Shown: positions 26,560-35,385 of the stretch, piece by piece | How positions within the stretch are numbered: the stretch's first letter is position 1 | How the letters are laid out: the number at the start of each line of letters is the position of its first letter | Assembly: GCA_049889775.1 (NCBI GenBank) | Contig: JBMHCT010000035.1 | Location: forward strand, 1-64,000 | Direction: 5' to 3' | Source of the DNA: Jejuia sp049889775 | GTDB lineage: Bacteria; Bacteroidota; Bacteroidia; Flavobacteriales; Flavobacteriaceae | Length of the DNA stretch: 64,000 nt | The notes under the pieces: generated by a model | Databases searched by the model: none | What the model saw: only the letters and a program-made list of their open reading frames with translations | What the model was told of the DNA's origin: nothing | Program-made: the position numbers and the translations under genes

Positions 26560-27572
26560 TGGAGAGTACCCGCACTTTTAATGATAAGTTTTTTTTGATT
26601 TTGAAAGGACTCGTAATGGGAGCCGCTAACAAGGTTCCCGGGGTTTCTGGAGGTGTTGTGGCTTTTGTTGCTGGATTTTATGAAGAATTTATATATTCAC
26701 TAAAAAAAGTAAATGGGAAAGCTTTTAAACTGTTAATAAACGGACGATTTAAAAGTTTTTTCATCTATATAAACGGACGTTTTCTTGGTTTACTCTTCTT
26801 TGGCATGATAGTGAGCTATTTTAGCGTTTCCAAGTTACTAGACTACTTAATTGTACATTATGAACTTTATGTTTGGAGTGTATTCTTTGGAATGATCATT
26901 GGCTCTGTGTATTATATAAGCAAAGATTTTGATGACTGGCAAAGTAAAACTTATGTATCAGTTGGATTGGGTATTATTTTAGGTTTAGGTATAAGTTTTC
27001 TAAATCCTGCCAAGGAGAATGACAATTTGTTATTTGTTTTTATATGCGGTATTATAAGTGTTTCAGGTATGACGCTTCCAGGGTTTTCAGGATCCTTCAT
27101 CCTTATTTTGTTAGGTAATTATGTGCTTTTATTGGTAGATTCTGTTAATGCCTTATATGATACTATATCAGAGATTTTTCGAGGACATTTTAATTTTATA
27201 TCTAATAGCGAAAGAGTGAGAATGTTAAAAGTGTTGGCAGTATTTACGCTCGGTTCTATTTCAGGTTTGGTAACGTTTTCACATTTACTGAGTTACATTT
27301 TAAAAAAATATAAAAGCATAACTATTGCTTCAATTATTGGTTTTATTGTGGGGTCTTTAGGTGTAGTTTGGCCATGGAAAAAAACCATATATAAGACTGA
27401 AAATGGAACGTTTATTCTAGATTCAACCGGAGAAAAAATTATCGAAAATTACCAAAGATTCTTACCAGATTTAACAAAAGAGACTTACTTCGCAATCGTC
27501 TTTATAGTTTTAGGCATTGCCCTTGTAATTGGTTTAGAGATTTACGGACAAAAACAAAGAAAGCATGCATAA
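26559..27572 (+). CDS. DUF368 membrane protein, copy 2
   Basis: A 337-residue paralogue of the preceding gene, with the same double signature: GAANKVPGVSGGV near residue 21-33 and MTLPGFSGSF near 173. It differs by an Asp-to-Asn change in the first motif (ADAVPG becomes ANKVPG), a longer loop with charged residues near 205-220, and a longer C-terminal segment. Both neighbours overlap it (one base upstream, eight bases with aroE downstream), so the three are co-translated. The tandem pair probably works as a heteromeric or substrate-specialised system, but that is inference. Confidence 0.85.
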   Translation: MESTRTFNDKFFLILKGLVMGAANKVPGVSGGVVAFVAGFYEEFIYSLKKVNGKAFKLLINGRFKSFFIYINGRFLGLLFFGMIVSYFSVSKLLDYLIVHYELYVWSVFFGMIIGSVYYISKDFDDWQSKTYVSVGLGIILGLGISFLNPAKENDNLLFVFICGIISVSGMTLPGFSGSFILILLGNYVLLLVDSVNALYDTISEIFRGHFNFISNSERVRMLKVLAVFTLGSISGLVTFSHLLSYILKKYKSITIASIIGFIVGSLGVVWPWKKTIYKTENGTFILDSTGEKIIENYQRFLPDLTKETYFAIVFIVLGIALVIGLEIYGQKQRKHA

Positions 27573-28311
27573 ACTAGGGCTTTTAGGAAAGAATATTTCT
27601 TATTCCTTTTCCAGAAAATATTTCAACAATAAGTTTGAAAAAGAGAATATTAAGGGTATTACCTATGAGAATTTTGATATTGAAGATATTTCCCTATTGC
27701 AGTATATTCTTGATAACACTGAAGAGCTAAAAGGGTTTAACGTTACTATTCCCTACAAACGATCAGTGATTCCGTATTTGAATAAATTAAATAAGAAGGC
27801 CAAAGCAATAGGTGCTGTAAATACAATTAAAATAACTAAAAAAGGAAAATTAATAGGATACAATACAGACTGTTACGGATTTATTAAGTCTATAGAACCG
27901 TACTTACAAAAGCATCATAAAAAAGCGCTAATTCTTGGTACTGGTGGTGCTAGTAAAGCCGTGGTTTATGCTTTAAAAAAGAAGAATATAAAGTGCCATT
28001 ATGTATCCAGAACAGCTTCAAAAAAAGTAAAATTCACCTACGAAGACCTTAATGAAAATATCGTTTCCAAATATCAAATTATTATAAATTGTACACCACT
28101 GGGTACATTTCCTAATGTTGAGGCTTGTCCTGATATTCCATATAATGGCATATCAAATAAACATATTCTATTCGATTTAATTTATAATCCTTCTGAAACC
28201 AAATTTTTACAACTAGGTAAAGAAAATGGTGCTGTAGTAATTAATGGTCTTAAAATGCTAGAACTTCAGGCTGAAAAAGCATGGTCTATTTGGAATTTAT
28301 CTGAATCTTAA
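27565..28311 (+). CDS. aroE: Shikimate dehydrogenase
   Basis: A 248-residue NADP-dependent enzyme that reduces 3-dehydroshikimate to shikimate for aromatic amino acid and menaquinone precursors. The shikimate site is visible: SYSFS near residue 13-17, FNVTIPYK with the catalytic Lys, GAVNT, NTDCYGF with the catalytic Asp, and LELQA near 230. The cofactor loop LGTGGASKAVVYAL lies near residue 118. It is somewhat shorter than E. coli AroE (272). The eight-base overlap with DUF368 copy 2 indicates coupling. Confidence 0.93.
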   Translation: MHKLGLLGKNISYSFSRKYFNNKFEKENIKGITYENFDIEDISLLQYILDNTEELKGFNVTIPYKRSVIPYLNKLNKKAKAIGAVNTIKITKKGKLIGYNTDCYGFIKSIEPYLQKHHKKALILGTGGASKAVVYALKKKNIKCHYVSRTASKKVKFTYEDLNENIVSKYQIIINCTPLGTFPNVEACPDIPYNGISNKHILFDLIYNPSETKFLQLGKENGAVVINGLKMLELQAEKAWSIWNLSES

Positions 28312-28402
28312 TCGGTCACATAAACCTTCCCTTTTTTTGTAAATACTTTAGTTGTTAGTATCTTTAAGAAATAAAGAATATGAACCCTAAACATTTTTAA
28401 AA

Positions 28403-30343
28403 ATGTCTGAGACCGATAACCTGCAAGATGCAGATGGAAAAAAAGAAACTGAAGAAGTTAAAAACGAATTAGCAGAAACTTCATCATCTACTGAAGCGAC
28501 AGTCGAAGAAACAAACAATGATGATACTGTTGAGGTTAATTCAGAAGATGACGGTATGGATGAAATTGAAGAGTCTAATGCTGAAGATGCTGAAGATGAA
28601 GGAACTAAAGACCGACATACCATAGCATTTAAGGAATATGATAAGATGTCTTTAGAAACCTTGGCCATCGAGTTAGAAAAACTTCTTAAAAACGAAAAAA
28701 TTCAAGCCATTAAGGCTCACGTAGATAATATAAAGAATGAATTCAACACCAAGTTTAATGCACTAATTGACGAGAAAAAAGCTGATTTTATAAATGATGG
28801 TGGTAATGAGATAGACTTTTACTACGCATCACCTGTTCAAAAAAGATTCAAAACGGCGTATCGCGATTATAGAAATAAACTAAACGCCCATTATAAAGGT
28901 ATAGAGCAAAATCTTAAGCAAAATCTTCAATTAAAGTTAGAAATTATTGAAGAACTGAAAGGCTTGATTAATGTTGAAGAAAATATAAATACAACCTACA
29001 AACACTTTAAGGAACTTCAAGAACGTTGGCGAAATACTGGTCCGATTCCGCGAGACAAGTATAATAATGCATGGAATAGTTACCACCATCAGGTTGAAAT
29101 ATTTTATGATTTTTTACACTTAAACAGAGATTTACGGGACTTAGACTTCAAGCACAATTTAGAAAAGAAAATTAAGATAATTGAAAGAGCCGAGGAGTTA
29201 GCCAAAGAAGAAGATGCATTAAAAGCGTTTAGAGAGTTACAGGAATTGCATAAAATGTGGAAGGAAGAACTTGGACCTGTAGCCAAGGAAAATCGTGAAG
29301 AAATTTGGGATCGATTTAAAGCTGCAACTAAACTTATCAACGACAAAAAGCAATTATATTTTAAGGAGATAGATAAGGTTTATGAAAAAAATCTAGAGAA
29401 AAAGGAGGAAATAATAGCTGATATTGAAAAGATTGCAACTGAAAAAGCAAACTCTCATGGAGGGTGGCAGAAAAAGATAAAAGAAGTAGAGGCTTTAAGG
29501 GAAGCTTTTTTTAATGCTGGTAAAGTTCCTATAAAAGTAAATGAAATTACTTGGGCTAAATTTAAAGAATCGGTTAGAAATTTTAATAGACGCAAAAATG
29601 CGTTCTATAAAGATTTAAAGAAAGAACAATACCAAAACCTACAAAAGAAACGTGAGCTTGTAAAAATTGCCGAGGATAATAAGGATAGTGAGGATTTTGA
29701 AGCAACAACGCCTTTGATGAAAAAAATCCAAAGTGACTGGAAGAAAATTGGTCACGTTCCGAGGAAAGACAGTGATAAAATTTGGAAACAGTTCAAAACC
29801 GCTTGTAATTTCTATTTTGATAGGTTACACTCTAAACATAATGAAGCTAATAAGGAGTTTATAGAGGCTTACAATAAAAAACAAGAACTTCTTGAAACTT
29901 TAAAAAACCTGAAACTAACCAAGAATAAAGAAAAAGATATAGAAACTATTAAAGCTCATGTAAACACTTGGAAAACTCTTGGAAGAGTACCCAATGACAA
30001 GCGTTACATTGAAGGTAAGTTTAATAAAACGGTAGATGAACTGTTTTCAAAATTAAAGATTGATAAGAATGAGGTAGAAATGATTAAGTTTGAAAATAAA
30101 CTTGAAACACTAAATACTGCGGACGATAATCAAAGAAGTTTGGATAACGAACGTTCCTTTATTCGTAAGAAAATTGATGAAGTAAAAGGACAAATTAATC
30201 AGTTAGAAAATAACCTTCTGTTTTTTACTAATGTTGATGACAGTAACCCTCTGGTTAAAGAGGTTAACGATAATATTGAGAAGCATAAAAGAGAATTAGA
30301 ATTATGGGAATCTAAACTAGATAAAATAAAACAGATGTATTAG
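28403..30343 (+). CDS. DUF349 repeat protein
   Basis: A 646-residue, highly charged helical protein. The first 75 residues are acidic and Ser/Thr-rich (no signal peptide). Several DUF349 repeats follow, each recognisable by a Trp-centred pattern such as LQERWRNTGPIPRDKYNNAW, KIQSDWKKIGHVPRKDSDKI, and VNTWKTLGRVPNDKRYI, with W-x-x-x-G-x-[VI]-P followed by W or F about ten residues later. A coiled coil covers the last 60 residues. Function unknown; probably cytosolic and possibly RNA- or protein-binding. It ends at a strong bidirectional terminator. Confidence 0.9.
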   Translation: MSETDNLQDADGKKETEEVKNELAETSSSTEATVEETNNDDTVEVNSEDDGMDEIEESNAEDAEDEGTKDRHTIAFKEYDKMSLETLAIELEKLLKNEKIQAIKAHVDNIKNEFNTKFNALIDEKKADFINDGGNEIDFYYASPVQKRFKTAYRDYRNKLNAHYKGIEQNLKQNLQLKLEIIEELKGLINVEENINTTYKHFKELQERWRNTGPIPRDKYNNAWNSYHHQVEIFYDFLHLNRDLRDLDFKHNLEKKIKIIERAEELAKEEDALKAFRELQELHKMWKEELGPVAKENREEIWDRFKAATKLINDKKQLYFKEIDKVYEKNLEKKEEIIADIEKIATEKANSHGGWQKKIKEVEALREAFFNAGKVPIKVNEITWAKFKESVRNFNRRKNAFYKDLKKEQYQNLQKKRELVKIAEDNKDSEDFEATTPLMKKIQSDWKKIGHVPRKDSDKIWKQFKTACNFYFDRLHSKHNEANKEFIEAYNKKQELLETLKNLKLTKNKEKDIETIKAHVNTWKTLGRVPNDKRYIEGKFNKTVDELFSKLKIDKNEVEMIKFENKLETLNTADDNQRSLDNERSFIRKKIDEVKGQINQLENNLLFFTNVDDSNPLVKEVNDNIEKHKRELELWESKLDKIKQMY

Positions 30344-30373
30344 TTCCTAAATTGAAATAATAACTACAAAATA

Positions 30374-30405
30374 AAAAGAGCGAAATGTGAATATATCGCT
30401 CTTTT
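30374..30405. terminator. Bidirectional terminator between DUF349 and the Crp-family gene
   Basis: AAAAGAGCGA (30374-30383) pairs perfectly with TCGCTCTTTT (30396-30405) around a twelve-base loop. A and T runs on both sides suit both directions. Confidence 0.85.
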
Positions 30406-30494
30406 ATATTTTAAATCTATCTATACTTCTTTTGCTACTGTATCTGAAAATAAATAACAAGATAGGTATCACCTAAAGTTTTAACCGTCAAGCA

Positions 30495-31166
30495 CTATGC
30501 AGAATTTTTGTAAATTCTTATTTCTTTTCTTGAAAATTCAATTATGTTTTCTTCTTTTAATTCGTTTAAAAGAATATTCAAGGTTGGGCGAGATGTTCCT
30601 ATTAGGGAGGCTATATCCTTTTGTGTGTATGGATGATGTATAACTTTATCTCCAGTTTTATCGCAATCATATCCATAATCGGTACAAAGCTCATCCAAAA
30701 ATTCCAAAAGTCTTGTTTTAGTATCTTTAAATAATAGCATTTGAAGTCTCCGCTCTAGCTTTTTGAATTTTAACCCAATGAATTTATAAACCTTAAAACT
30801 AAAGGTTTGGTTATCTCGCATTAAGTTATGCATAGTCTCAATTCCAATAGGGCAAATACTTGTGGCGTTATCTATAGACATGGCAAATTCATCTCTTTTA
30901 GATTCTCCTAAAATTGCTTTTTCACCAAACAACTCCCCTCTCGTTAAAATAGCTTTTACCACCTCATCACCATCTTCATTGTAATAACCTAGTTTTACCT
31001 TACCTTTTTCTATAAGATAAACTTTGTTCGCGGAGTCCTCCTCAAAATAAATGTAATCTTGCTTTTTGTAAGCATCAAAATCATGATTTGCCTTATAGAC
31101 CTTGAATTTATGCGGACATAAAATTTTGAAAAGATTGGTGTCTTCAAAAAACCATAGAGCTTTCAT
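30495..31166 (-). CDS. Crp/Fnr family transcriptional regulator
   Basis: A 223-residue regulator with an N-terminal cyclic-nucleotide-binding-type beta barrel (YIYFEEDSANKVYLIEKGKVKLGYY ... GELFGEKAIL), a dimerisation helix (about 120-150), and a C-terminal winged helix: YTQKDIASLIGTSRPTLNILL is the recognition helix-turn-helix near 180-205. Cysteines are present, but not in the N-terminal cluster pattern of Fnr. The start is ATG 31166 (KALWFFED), since relatives I know begin with this segment; a GTG at 31199 is the longer alternative. The ligand and targets are unknown. Confidence 0.85.
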   Translation of the reverse strand: MKALWFFEDTNLFKILCPHKFKVYKANHDFDAYKKQDYIYFEEDSANKVYLIEKGKVKLGYYNEDGDEVVKAILTRGELFGEKAILGESKRDEFAMSIDNATSICPIGIETMHNLMRDNQTFSFKVYKFIGLKFKKLERRLQMLLFKDTKTRLLEFLDELCTDYGYDCDKTGDKVIHHPYTQKDIASLIGTSRPTLNILLNELKEENIIEFSRKEIRIYKNSA

Positions 31167-31225
31167 TGGTGGTGTTTTATAGGGTTGTCGTAACACCACA
31201 TAAAAACTTACTAAATACTCATAAA

Positions 31226-31248
31226 AAAACCTCCAAATTGGAGGTTTT
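31226..31248 (-). terminator. Terminator after DUF5606 / end of the ruvX-def group
   Basis: AAAACCTCCAA pairs with TTGGAGGTTTT, immediately after the DUF5606 stop on the minus strand. A T-run follows in that direction (TTTTTTTATG). Confidence 0.8.
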
Positions 31249-31252
31249 AATT

Positions 31253-31675
31253 TTATTCTTCTTCATCACTTATAGATTCTTCATCTTTAAGTAAATTTAA
31301 CATATTATGCTTTTGCAGCAAGTTATACCATTGTATTACCTTTTTAATATCGCTAGCATATACCCTATCTTCATCGTAATCTGGTAAAATATCAAAAAAG
31401 TATTCTTCCAATTTATCTTTACTATCTTTTGGCTTAACACTGCAAATGCCAGCGTTTTCTTTTTCCTTAATTTTTCCTAGAACCTTGTATAAAGGCACTT
31501 CTTCTGTTAAAGTGTAAATTGCAATTTCACTTAAAACACTCACGTTATTTTGTAAACTAATTGAAAGACGCTTCCCATCCATCAAAGATTCTGCTACAAA
31601 ACCACCACGAGTTTGCGTTACTAATTTGTATAATCCTGGTTTTCCAGAAATGGCCAAAACTTTCTCTAAGCCCAT
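31253..31675 (-). CDS. DUF5606 domain protein
   Basis: A 140-residue cytosolic protein of the Bacteroidota family DUF5606. It begins GLEKVLAISGKPGLYKL and includes RGGFVAESLMDGKR, a small beta-barrel-like N-terminal part. The C-terminal half is helical and contains YDEDRVYASDIKKVIQWYNLLQ; the tail is acidic. Function unknown. It is the last gene of a minus-strand group ruvX, def, DUF5606, a neighbour set I believe is conserved in flavobacteria. A terminator lies four bases after the stop. Confidence 0.85.
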   Translation of the reverse strand: MGLEKVLAISGKPGLYKLVTQTRGGFVAESLMDGKRLSISLQNNVSVLSEIAIYTLTEEVPLYKVLGKIKEKENAGICSVKPKDSKDKLEEYFFDILPDYDEDRVYASDIKKVIQWYNLLQKHNMLNLLKDEESISDEEE

Positions 31676-31730
31676 ATTATTTCTTTTTTTGAGAGGGCAA
31701 ATATCATATTTTTAGAATGCAAAGCAAAAA

Positions 31731-32321
31731 TTATCTTTTCTTTTTTTGGTCAGGAAAACGCATCCTGTAATCGACGTTAATCTTTCCTTTAGATATGTTG
31801 GAAAGTCTGCCTTTAATTAATCTTTTCTTAAAACTTGATAACTTGTCAGTAAACAAAACACCTTCAATATGATCATATTCATGTTGAATAACCCTGGCGA
31901 TTAAACCATCAAAGGTTTCCGTATGTTTATCAAAATTTTCATCGTAATACGTAACTTTAATTACCGGATTTCTATATACATCTTCTCTCACGTCTGGAAT
32001 GCTTAAACAGCCTTCATTAAAAGCCCATTCATCGCCCTCCTCTTCCGTAATTTCAGCATTTATAAATACGCGCTTAAAATCTTTTAAAGCTATTTGTTCT
32101 TCGCTACTTAAATTTTCATCATCAGCAAAAGGAGCTGTATCTACAAGAAACAGTCTAATTGGTAATCCTATTTGTGGCGCCGCCAAACCCACTCCCATAG
32201 CGTTATACATAGTTTGAAACATGTTGGTAATCAACTCCTCCAATTTTGGATAATCCTTGGTAATTTCCTTCCCTTTCTTTTTAAGAACAGGGTCTCCATA
32301 CGCTACAATTGGTAAAATCAT
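31731..32321 (-). CDS. def: Peptide deformylase
   Basis: A 196-residue metal-dependent enzyme that removes the formyl group from the N-terminal Met of new proteins. All three signatures are present: GVGLAAPQIG (residues 43-52), EGCLSIP with the metal Cys (near 112), and QHEYDHIEG with the HEXXH-type site (near 153-161). The start is ATG 32321 (ILPIVAYG); a longer frame would add 14 residues with no match to the family. It sits 55 bases upstream of DUF5606 and 69 bases after ruvX on the minus strand. Confidence 0.95.
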   Translation of the reverse strand: MILPIVAYGDPVLKKKGKEITKDYPKLEELITNMFQTMYNAMGVGLAAPQIGLPIRLFLVDTAPFADDENLSSEEQIALKDFKRVFINAEITEEEGDEWAFNEGCLSIPDVREDVYRNPVIKVTYYDENFDKHTETFDGLIARVIQHEYDHIEGVLFTDKLSSFKKRLIKGRLSNISKGKINVDYRMRFPDQKKKR

Positions 32322-32390
32322 GATCTGCAATAAATAATTTGGGCAAAAATACGACTCTTTCATCGTATTAATGAGTATTCTTAATAAATT

Positions 32391-32801
32391 CTATTTTGAA
32401 TAGAGATAGCTTTGTAAAATTAAAGTAGCACTAATTTCATCAACCAAAGCTTTATTTTTTCGTTGATTTTTTTTCAATCCACTATCTATCATTGTCTGAA
32501 ATGCTATTTTGGAAGTAAACCTCTCGTCTACTCGTGTAATCGGAATTTCAGGAAATATCTTTTTTAATTTTTCAATAAATGGAATGATTAGTGCTTCACT
32601 TTCTGAAGGAGAGTTATCCAATCTCTTAGGCTCGCCAACTAAAAACCGTTCAACACTTTCTTTTTGAAGATAATCTTGTAAAAAATTAACTAGATTGGGG
32701 GTTGAAACGGTGATTAAACCCGAAGCAATTATTTGAAGTTCATCGGTAACCGCAAGTCCAGTTCGCTTTAATCCAAAATCTATTGCTAATATTCGAGCCA
32801 T
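32391..32801 (-). CDS. ruvX: RuvX/YqgF family endonuclease
   Basis: A 136-residue RNase H-fold nuclease (YqgF), proposed to resolve Holliday junctions and, in E. coli, involved in 16S rRNA 5' processing. The conserved catalytic positions are visible: ILAIDFGLKRTGLA (Asp8), VGEPKR with Glu, DERFTS (Asp-Glu), and VDEISATLIL (Asp near the end). Its length matches the family. Promoter TAGTTTTG is 13 bases upstream on the minus strand. Confidence 0.92.
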   Translation of the reverse strand: MARILAIDFGLKRTGLAVTDELQIIASGLITVSTPNLVNFLQDYLQKESVERFLVGEPKRLDNSPSESEALIIPFIEKLKKIFPEIPITRVDERFTSKIAFQTMIDSGLKKNQRKNKALVDEISATLILQSYLYSK

Positions 32802-32814
32802 TACTATCTTTTTG

Positions 32815-32822
32815 CAAAACTA
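32815..32822 (-). promoter_or_regulatory. -7 element of ruvX
   Basis: TAGTTTTG on the minus strand, 13 bases before the ATG at 32801; no clear -33 partner. It lies just after the terminator of the upstream small gene, which fits a new transcription unit. Confidence 0.45.
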
Positions 32823-32837
32823 AGTTATTCTAAATAA

Positions 32838-32866
32838 AAAATGCCATCTTTAAAAGACGGCATTTT
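32838..32866 (-). terminator. Terminator of the small secreted protein gene
   Basis: AAAATGCC (32838-32845) pairs with GGCATTTT (32859-32866). A single A-C mismatch is followed by TCTT/AAGA inside the stem and a three-base loop. On the minus strand the hairpin is followed by a T-run (TTTTTTATT). Confidence 0.8.
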
Positions 32867-32902
32867 AAGTTTAACCTTAATTATTTAATTTGAATATGAA
32901 TC

Positions 32903-33184
32903 TTAAGCTAATTTTCTTTTGTTGATTTTTGGGAAAACTAATTTGATGTTATCTACTTTTCTTTCTCTGTTTAAGTAAATTCTAATATCACTGCTACTTC
33001 TAGCGATAACTTCTTTAATTTTTACTTCTTCTAAAATTACTGTGTTTTCTTTTTCTTCTGAAACAGTAACATTAGTTTCTTCATTATTTACTTTAACTTC
33101 ATTATTTACTTTAACTTCATTTTGAGCACTTAGAGCTGAGAAAGAAAGTAAAGCGATAATTAAGATGTAAAAATTTGTTTTCAT
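32903..33184 (-). CDS. Small secreted protein with EVKVNN duplication
   Basis: A 93-residue protein I do not recognise. It has a clear signal peptide (KTNFYILIIALLSFSALSA, cleavage before QN). The mature chain starts with two exact copies of EVKVNN, then an acidic Val/Thr/Glu stretch and a basic C-terminal part with RIYLNRERKVDNIKLVF and KINKRK. A strong promoter and a terminator frame it as its own transcription unit, supporting a real gene. Function unknown; a small periplasmic or outer-surface protein. Confidence 0.7.
   Translation of the reverse strand: MKTNFYILIIALLSFSALSAQNEVKVNNEVKVNNEETNVTVSEEKENTVILEEVKIKEVIARSSSDIRIYLNRERKVDNIKLVFPKINKRKLA
33083..33118 (-). repeat. 18-bp tandem duplication inside the small secreted protein gene
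   Basis: Two identical adjacent 18-base copies, attatttactttaacttc on the plus strand (33083-33100 and 33101-33118), encode EVKVNN twice in frame. The duplication is exact at DNA level, so it may be recent or variable between strains. Confidence 0.85.
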
Positions 33185-33215
33185 GATTTAGGTTATTTCG
33201 TTTGTTTCAACACTT

Positions 33216-33243
33216 CAAAGATATATCTGCAAAGAGGCTCAAA
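33216..33243 (-). promoter_or_regulatory. Promoter of the small secreted protein gene
   Basis: On the minus strand TTTG (33240-33243), 16 bases, then TATCTTTG (33216-33223): close to the Bacteroidota -33/-7 consensus. The -7 box is 31 bases before the ATG. Confidence 0.6.
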
Positions 33244-33485
33244 TACAATAAATTAGTTGTACATCATTGTATTTTCGATTATTAGAAAAGCGGAAAAGTT
33301 TCATCGATTAACAGTGGAAAAGACTGGTTTTGTCGACGAAAAACAGAAAAAATGTAGTTTATCTGACAAAATTATTTTTTCATGGGAAAAAAATCAGAAT
33401 TCAGGTAGTAAAAAGGATGTAATTTTATGATTATATTCCGTGTATTTATAGATTAAAAACACATTTAATTTAGAGTTTAGAGTAG

Positions 33486-33493
33486 TATATTTG
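33486..33493 (+). promoter_or_regulatory. -7 element of dapD
   Basis: TATATTTG, 18 bases before ATG 33512. It overlaps the TTG that would be the start of a longer frame, which argues against that longer start. Confidence 0.5.
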
Positions 33494-33511
33494 CCCAAAA
33501 TAATTTTACTA

Positions 33512-34327
33512 ATGACCGATTTACAACAAATAATAGAAAGTGCTTGGGACAACCGCGAACTATTAAAAGAAAGCAAAACAACAGATGCCATTACGGAAGT
33601 AGTTAACCTTTTAGATAAAGGAGAATTAAGAGTAGCTGAACCCATTGAAGGTGGTTGGCAGGTGAACGAATGGGTAAAGAAAGCCGTGGTTTTATATTTT
33701 CCAACACAAAAAATGGAAACTTTAGAGGCTGGTATATTTGAATATCATGATAAAATTCCGTTAAAACGAAACTATGCCGAAAGAGGTATACGTGTTGTAC
33801 CAAATGCAGTTGCTAGACATGGCGCATACATTTCTCCAGGAACTATTTTAATGCCTAGTTATGTAAATATTGGTGCGTATGTTGATGAAGGTACTATGGT
33901 AGATACTTGGGCTACTGTGGGTAGTTGCGCTCAAATTGGTAAAAATGTGCATTTATCAGGTGGTGTAGGTATAGGCGGCGTGCTAGAACCTCTTCAGGCA
34001 GCTCCAGTAATTATAGAAGATAATACCTTTATAGGATCGCGTTGTATAGTTGTTGAAGGTGTAAGAGTAGAAACAGAAGCTGTTTTGGGTGCTGGAGTAG
34101 TCTTGACCATGAGTACTAAGATTATTGATGTTACTGGAGACGAACCAGTTGAACATCGTGGTAATGTACCAGCAAGATCGGTAGTAATTCCAGGAAGTTA
34201 CGCTAAAGAATTCCCTTCAGGAAGCTATAATGTACCATGTGCGCTTATTATTGGGAAGCGCAAAGAAAGTACAAACAAGAAAACTTCTCTGAATGACGCT
34301 TTACGCGAGCATAGTGTGGCAGTTTAA
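33512..34327 (+). CDS. dapD: 2,3,4,5-tetrahydropyridine-2,6-dicarboxylate N-succinyltransferase
   Basis: A 271-residue trimeric acyltransferase in the lysine/diaminopimelate pathway, succinylating tetrahydrodipicolinate from succinyl-CoA. The left-handed beta-helix hexapeptide repeats are clear (GAYVDEGTMVDTWATVGSCAQIGKN when read in pieces, then VHLSGGVGIGGVLEP and IEDNTFIGSRCIVVEGV). The length is typical (about 270). The start is ATG 33512; the seven extra upstream codons lie over the promoter. It supplies diaminopimelate for peptidoglycan. Confidence 0.94.
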   Translation: MTDLQQIIESAWDNRELLKESKTTDAITEVVNLLDKGELRVAEPIEGGWQVNEWVKKAVVLYFPTQKMETLEAGIFEYHDKIPLKRNYAERGIRVVPNAVARHGAYISPGTILMPSYVNIGAYVDEGTMVDTWATVGSCAQIGKNVHLSGGVGIGGVLEPLQAAPVIIEDNTFIGSRCIVVEGVRVETEAVLGAGVVLTMSTKIIDVTGDEPVEHRGNVPARSVVIPGSYAKEFPSGSYNVPCALIIGKRKESTNKKTSLNDALREHSVAV

Positions 34328-34360
34328 GCGAAAAACGGATAGAATAACAAAATAATTCTA

Positions 34361-35368
34361 TTGAAATATACTACTACCCATATTGAAGAGACCAAAATAG
34401 ATATATCAGTTATTATAGTAAATTATAAAAGCTGGAATCATCTGGAAAACTGTCTTAATGGTTTAAATAAGATAGATACTAAAGCTTTTTCTTTTGAGGT
34501 TATTGTAGTAGACAATTGTTCTAATGACAATAAACTAGAGCATTTTGAAGCCAAATTTCCTGAGTTTAGATTTTTATTAAATTCAGGAAATTATGGTTTC
34601 TCACATGGTAATAATTTTGGGGCAAGAAACGCCAAAGGAGCTTATTTTTTGTTTTTGAATCCTGATACTGTAGTTAACACAACTGCACTATCTGAAATGT
34701 TAGAATTAGCAAAATCTAATCCTGATTACGGAATTATATCCTGTTCTAAAATAAAACCAACAGGCACGCTTGAAAAGGAAACAAGGCTATTTCCTAAAAT
34801 ACAAACGCTATTTGGTGTTTTAAGAATATTTCATACCCTTTTTAATAAAAGAATGATAGCTGAAAGATTTAACGAAACCAAAACCGTTATTTTTCCAGAT
34901 TGGGTCTCAGGTTCCATTATATTTATAAGTAAAAGTTGGTTTTTAAAGGTTGGTGGTTGGAGTGAAGATTATTGGCTCTATCTTGAAGATGTAGATTTAT
35001 GTAAAAGAGTATCTAAAGCCAATGGTAAAATTGCGTTAACACGAAATTCTCAAATTATCCATAACCACGGTGGTGCTTCAAGATCTAATGTAAAAACTGC
35101 AGCACTTACAAAAGCCGAAGTTATAATCTCTAAGCACGTGTATATCAATTCGCACTTTAAACAACCCAATAAAATATTGGCACAATTTGCTTTAAAAACT
35201 TTTGGAATGCTGTTTAAATCTATTTTAGCCCTTTTAGGGTTAATTTTCTTTTTTATTCCAAAACTGCATGTACTGTTGTTATTATTTTTAAATTTAGTGC
35301 AATACTATGTAAATGCTATGGTTAAGGGTTCATGGTTAAGCAAAAGAGCGCCAAACTATTATCAATAG
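34361..35368 (+). CDS. Family 2 glycosyltransferase (rhamnosyltransferase-like)
   Basis: A 335-residue GT2 enzyme. The nucleotide-sugar domain has DISVIIVNYKSW and a D-x-D type PDT in FLFLNPDTVV (near 104). DWVSGSIIFISK and EDYWLYLEDVDLCKRV mark the acceptor and base region, the ED acting as catalytic base. Two hydrophobic helices near the C-terminus (about 285-325) probably anchor it to the membrane. It resembles WbbL-type rhamnosyltransferases, but the sugar is not certain. TTG start: no ATG precedes the fold. First gene of the glycan cluster after dapD. Confidence 0.83.
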   Translation: MKYTTTHIEETKIDISVIIVNYKSWNHLENCLNGLNKIDTKAFSFEVIVVDNCSNDNKLEHFEAKFPEFRFLLNSGNYGFSHGNNFGARNAKGAYFLFLNPDTVVNTTALSEMLELAKSNPDYGIISCSKIKPTGTLEKETRLFPKIQTLFGVLRIFHTLFNKRMIAERFNETKTVIFPDWVSGSIIFISKSWFLKVGGWSEDYWLYLEDVDLCKRVSKANGKIALTRNSQIIHNHGGASRSNVKTAALTKAEVIISKHVYINSHFKQPNKILAQFALKTFGMLFKSILALLGLIFFFIPKLHVLLLLFLNLVQYYVNAMVKGSWLSKRAPNYYQ

Positions 35369-35385
35369 CAGAAACACTTTCTTGA

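Larger units (their letters stand above)
33185..33511. other. Divergent intergenic region upstream of dapD
   Basis: This 327-base gap carries a promoter for the small gene on the minus strand (33216-33243) and a -7 box for dapD (33486-33493). The middle has two TCGATTA words (near 33275 and 33305) and purine-rich AAAAG stretches, but no gene, hairpin or RNA that I can identify. Confidence 0.55.

Noticed and set aside
33491..33511. Longer dapD start at TTG 33491
   Set aside because: The TTG lies within the TATATTTG promoter box, and the ATG at 33512 matches the known start of DapD.
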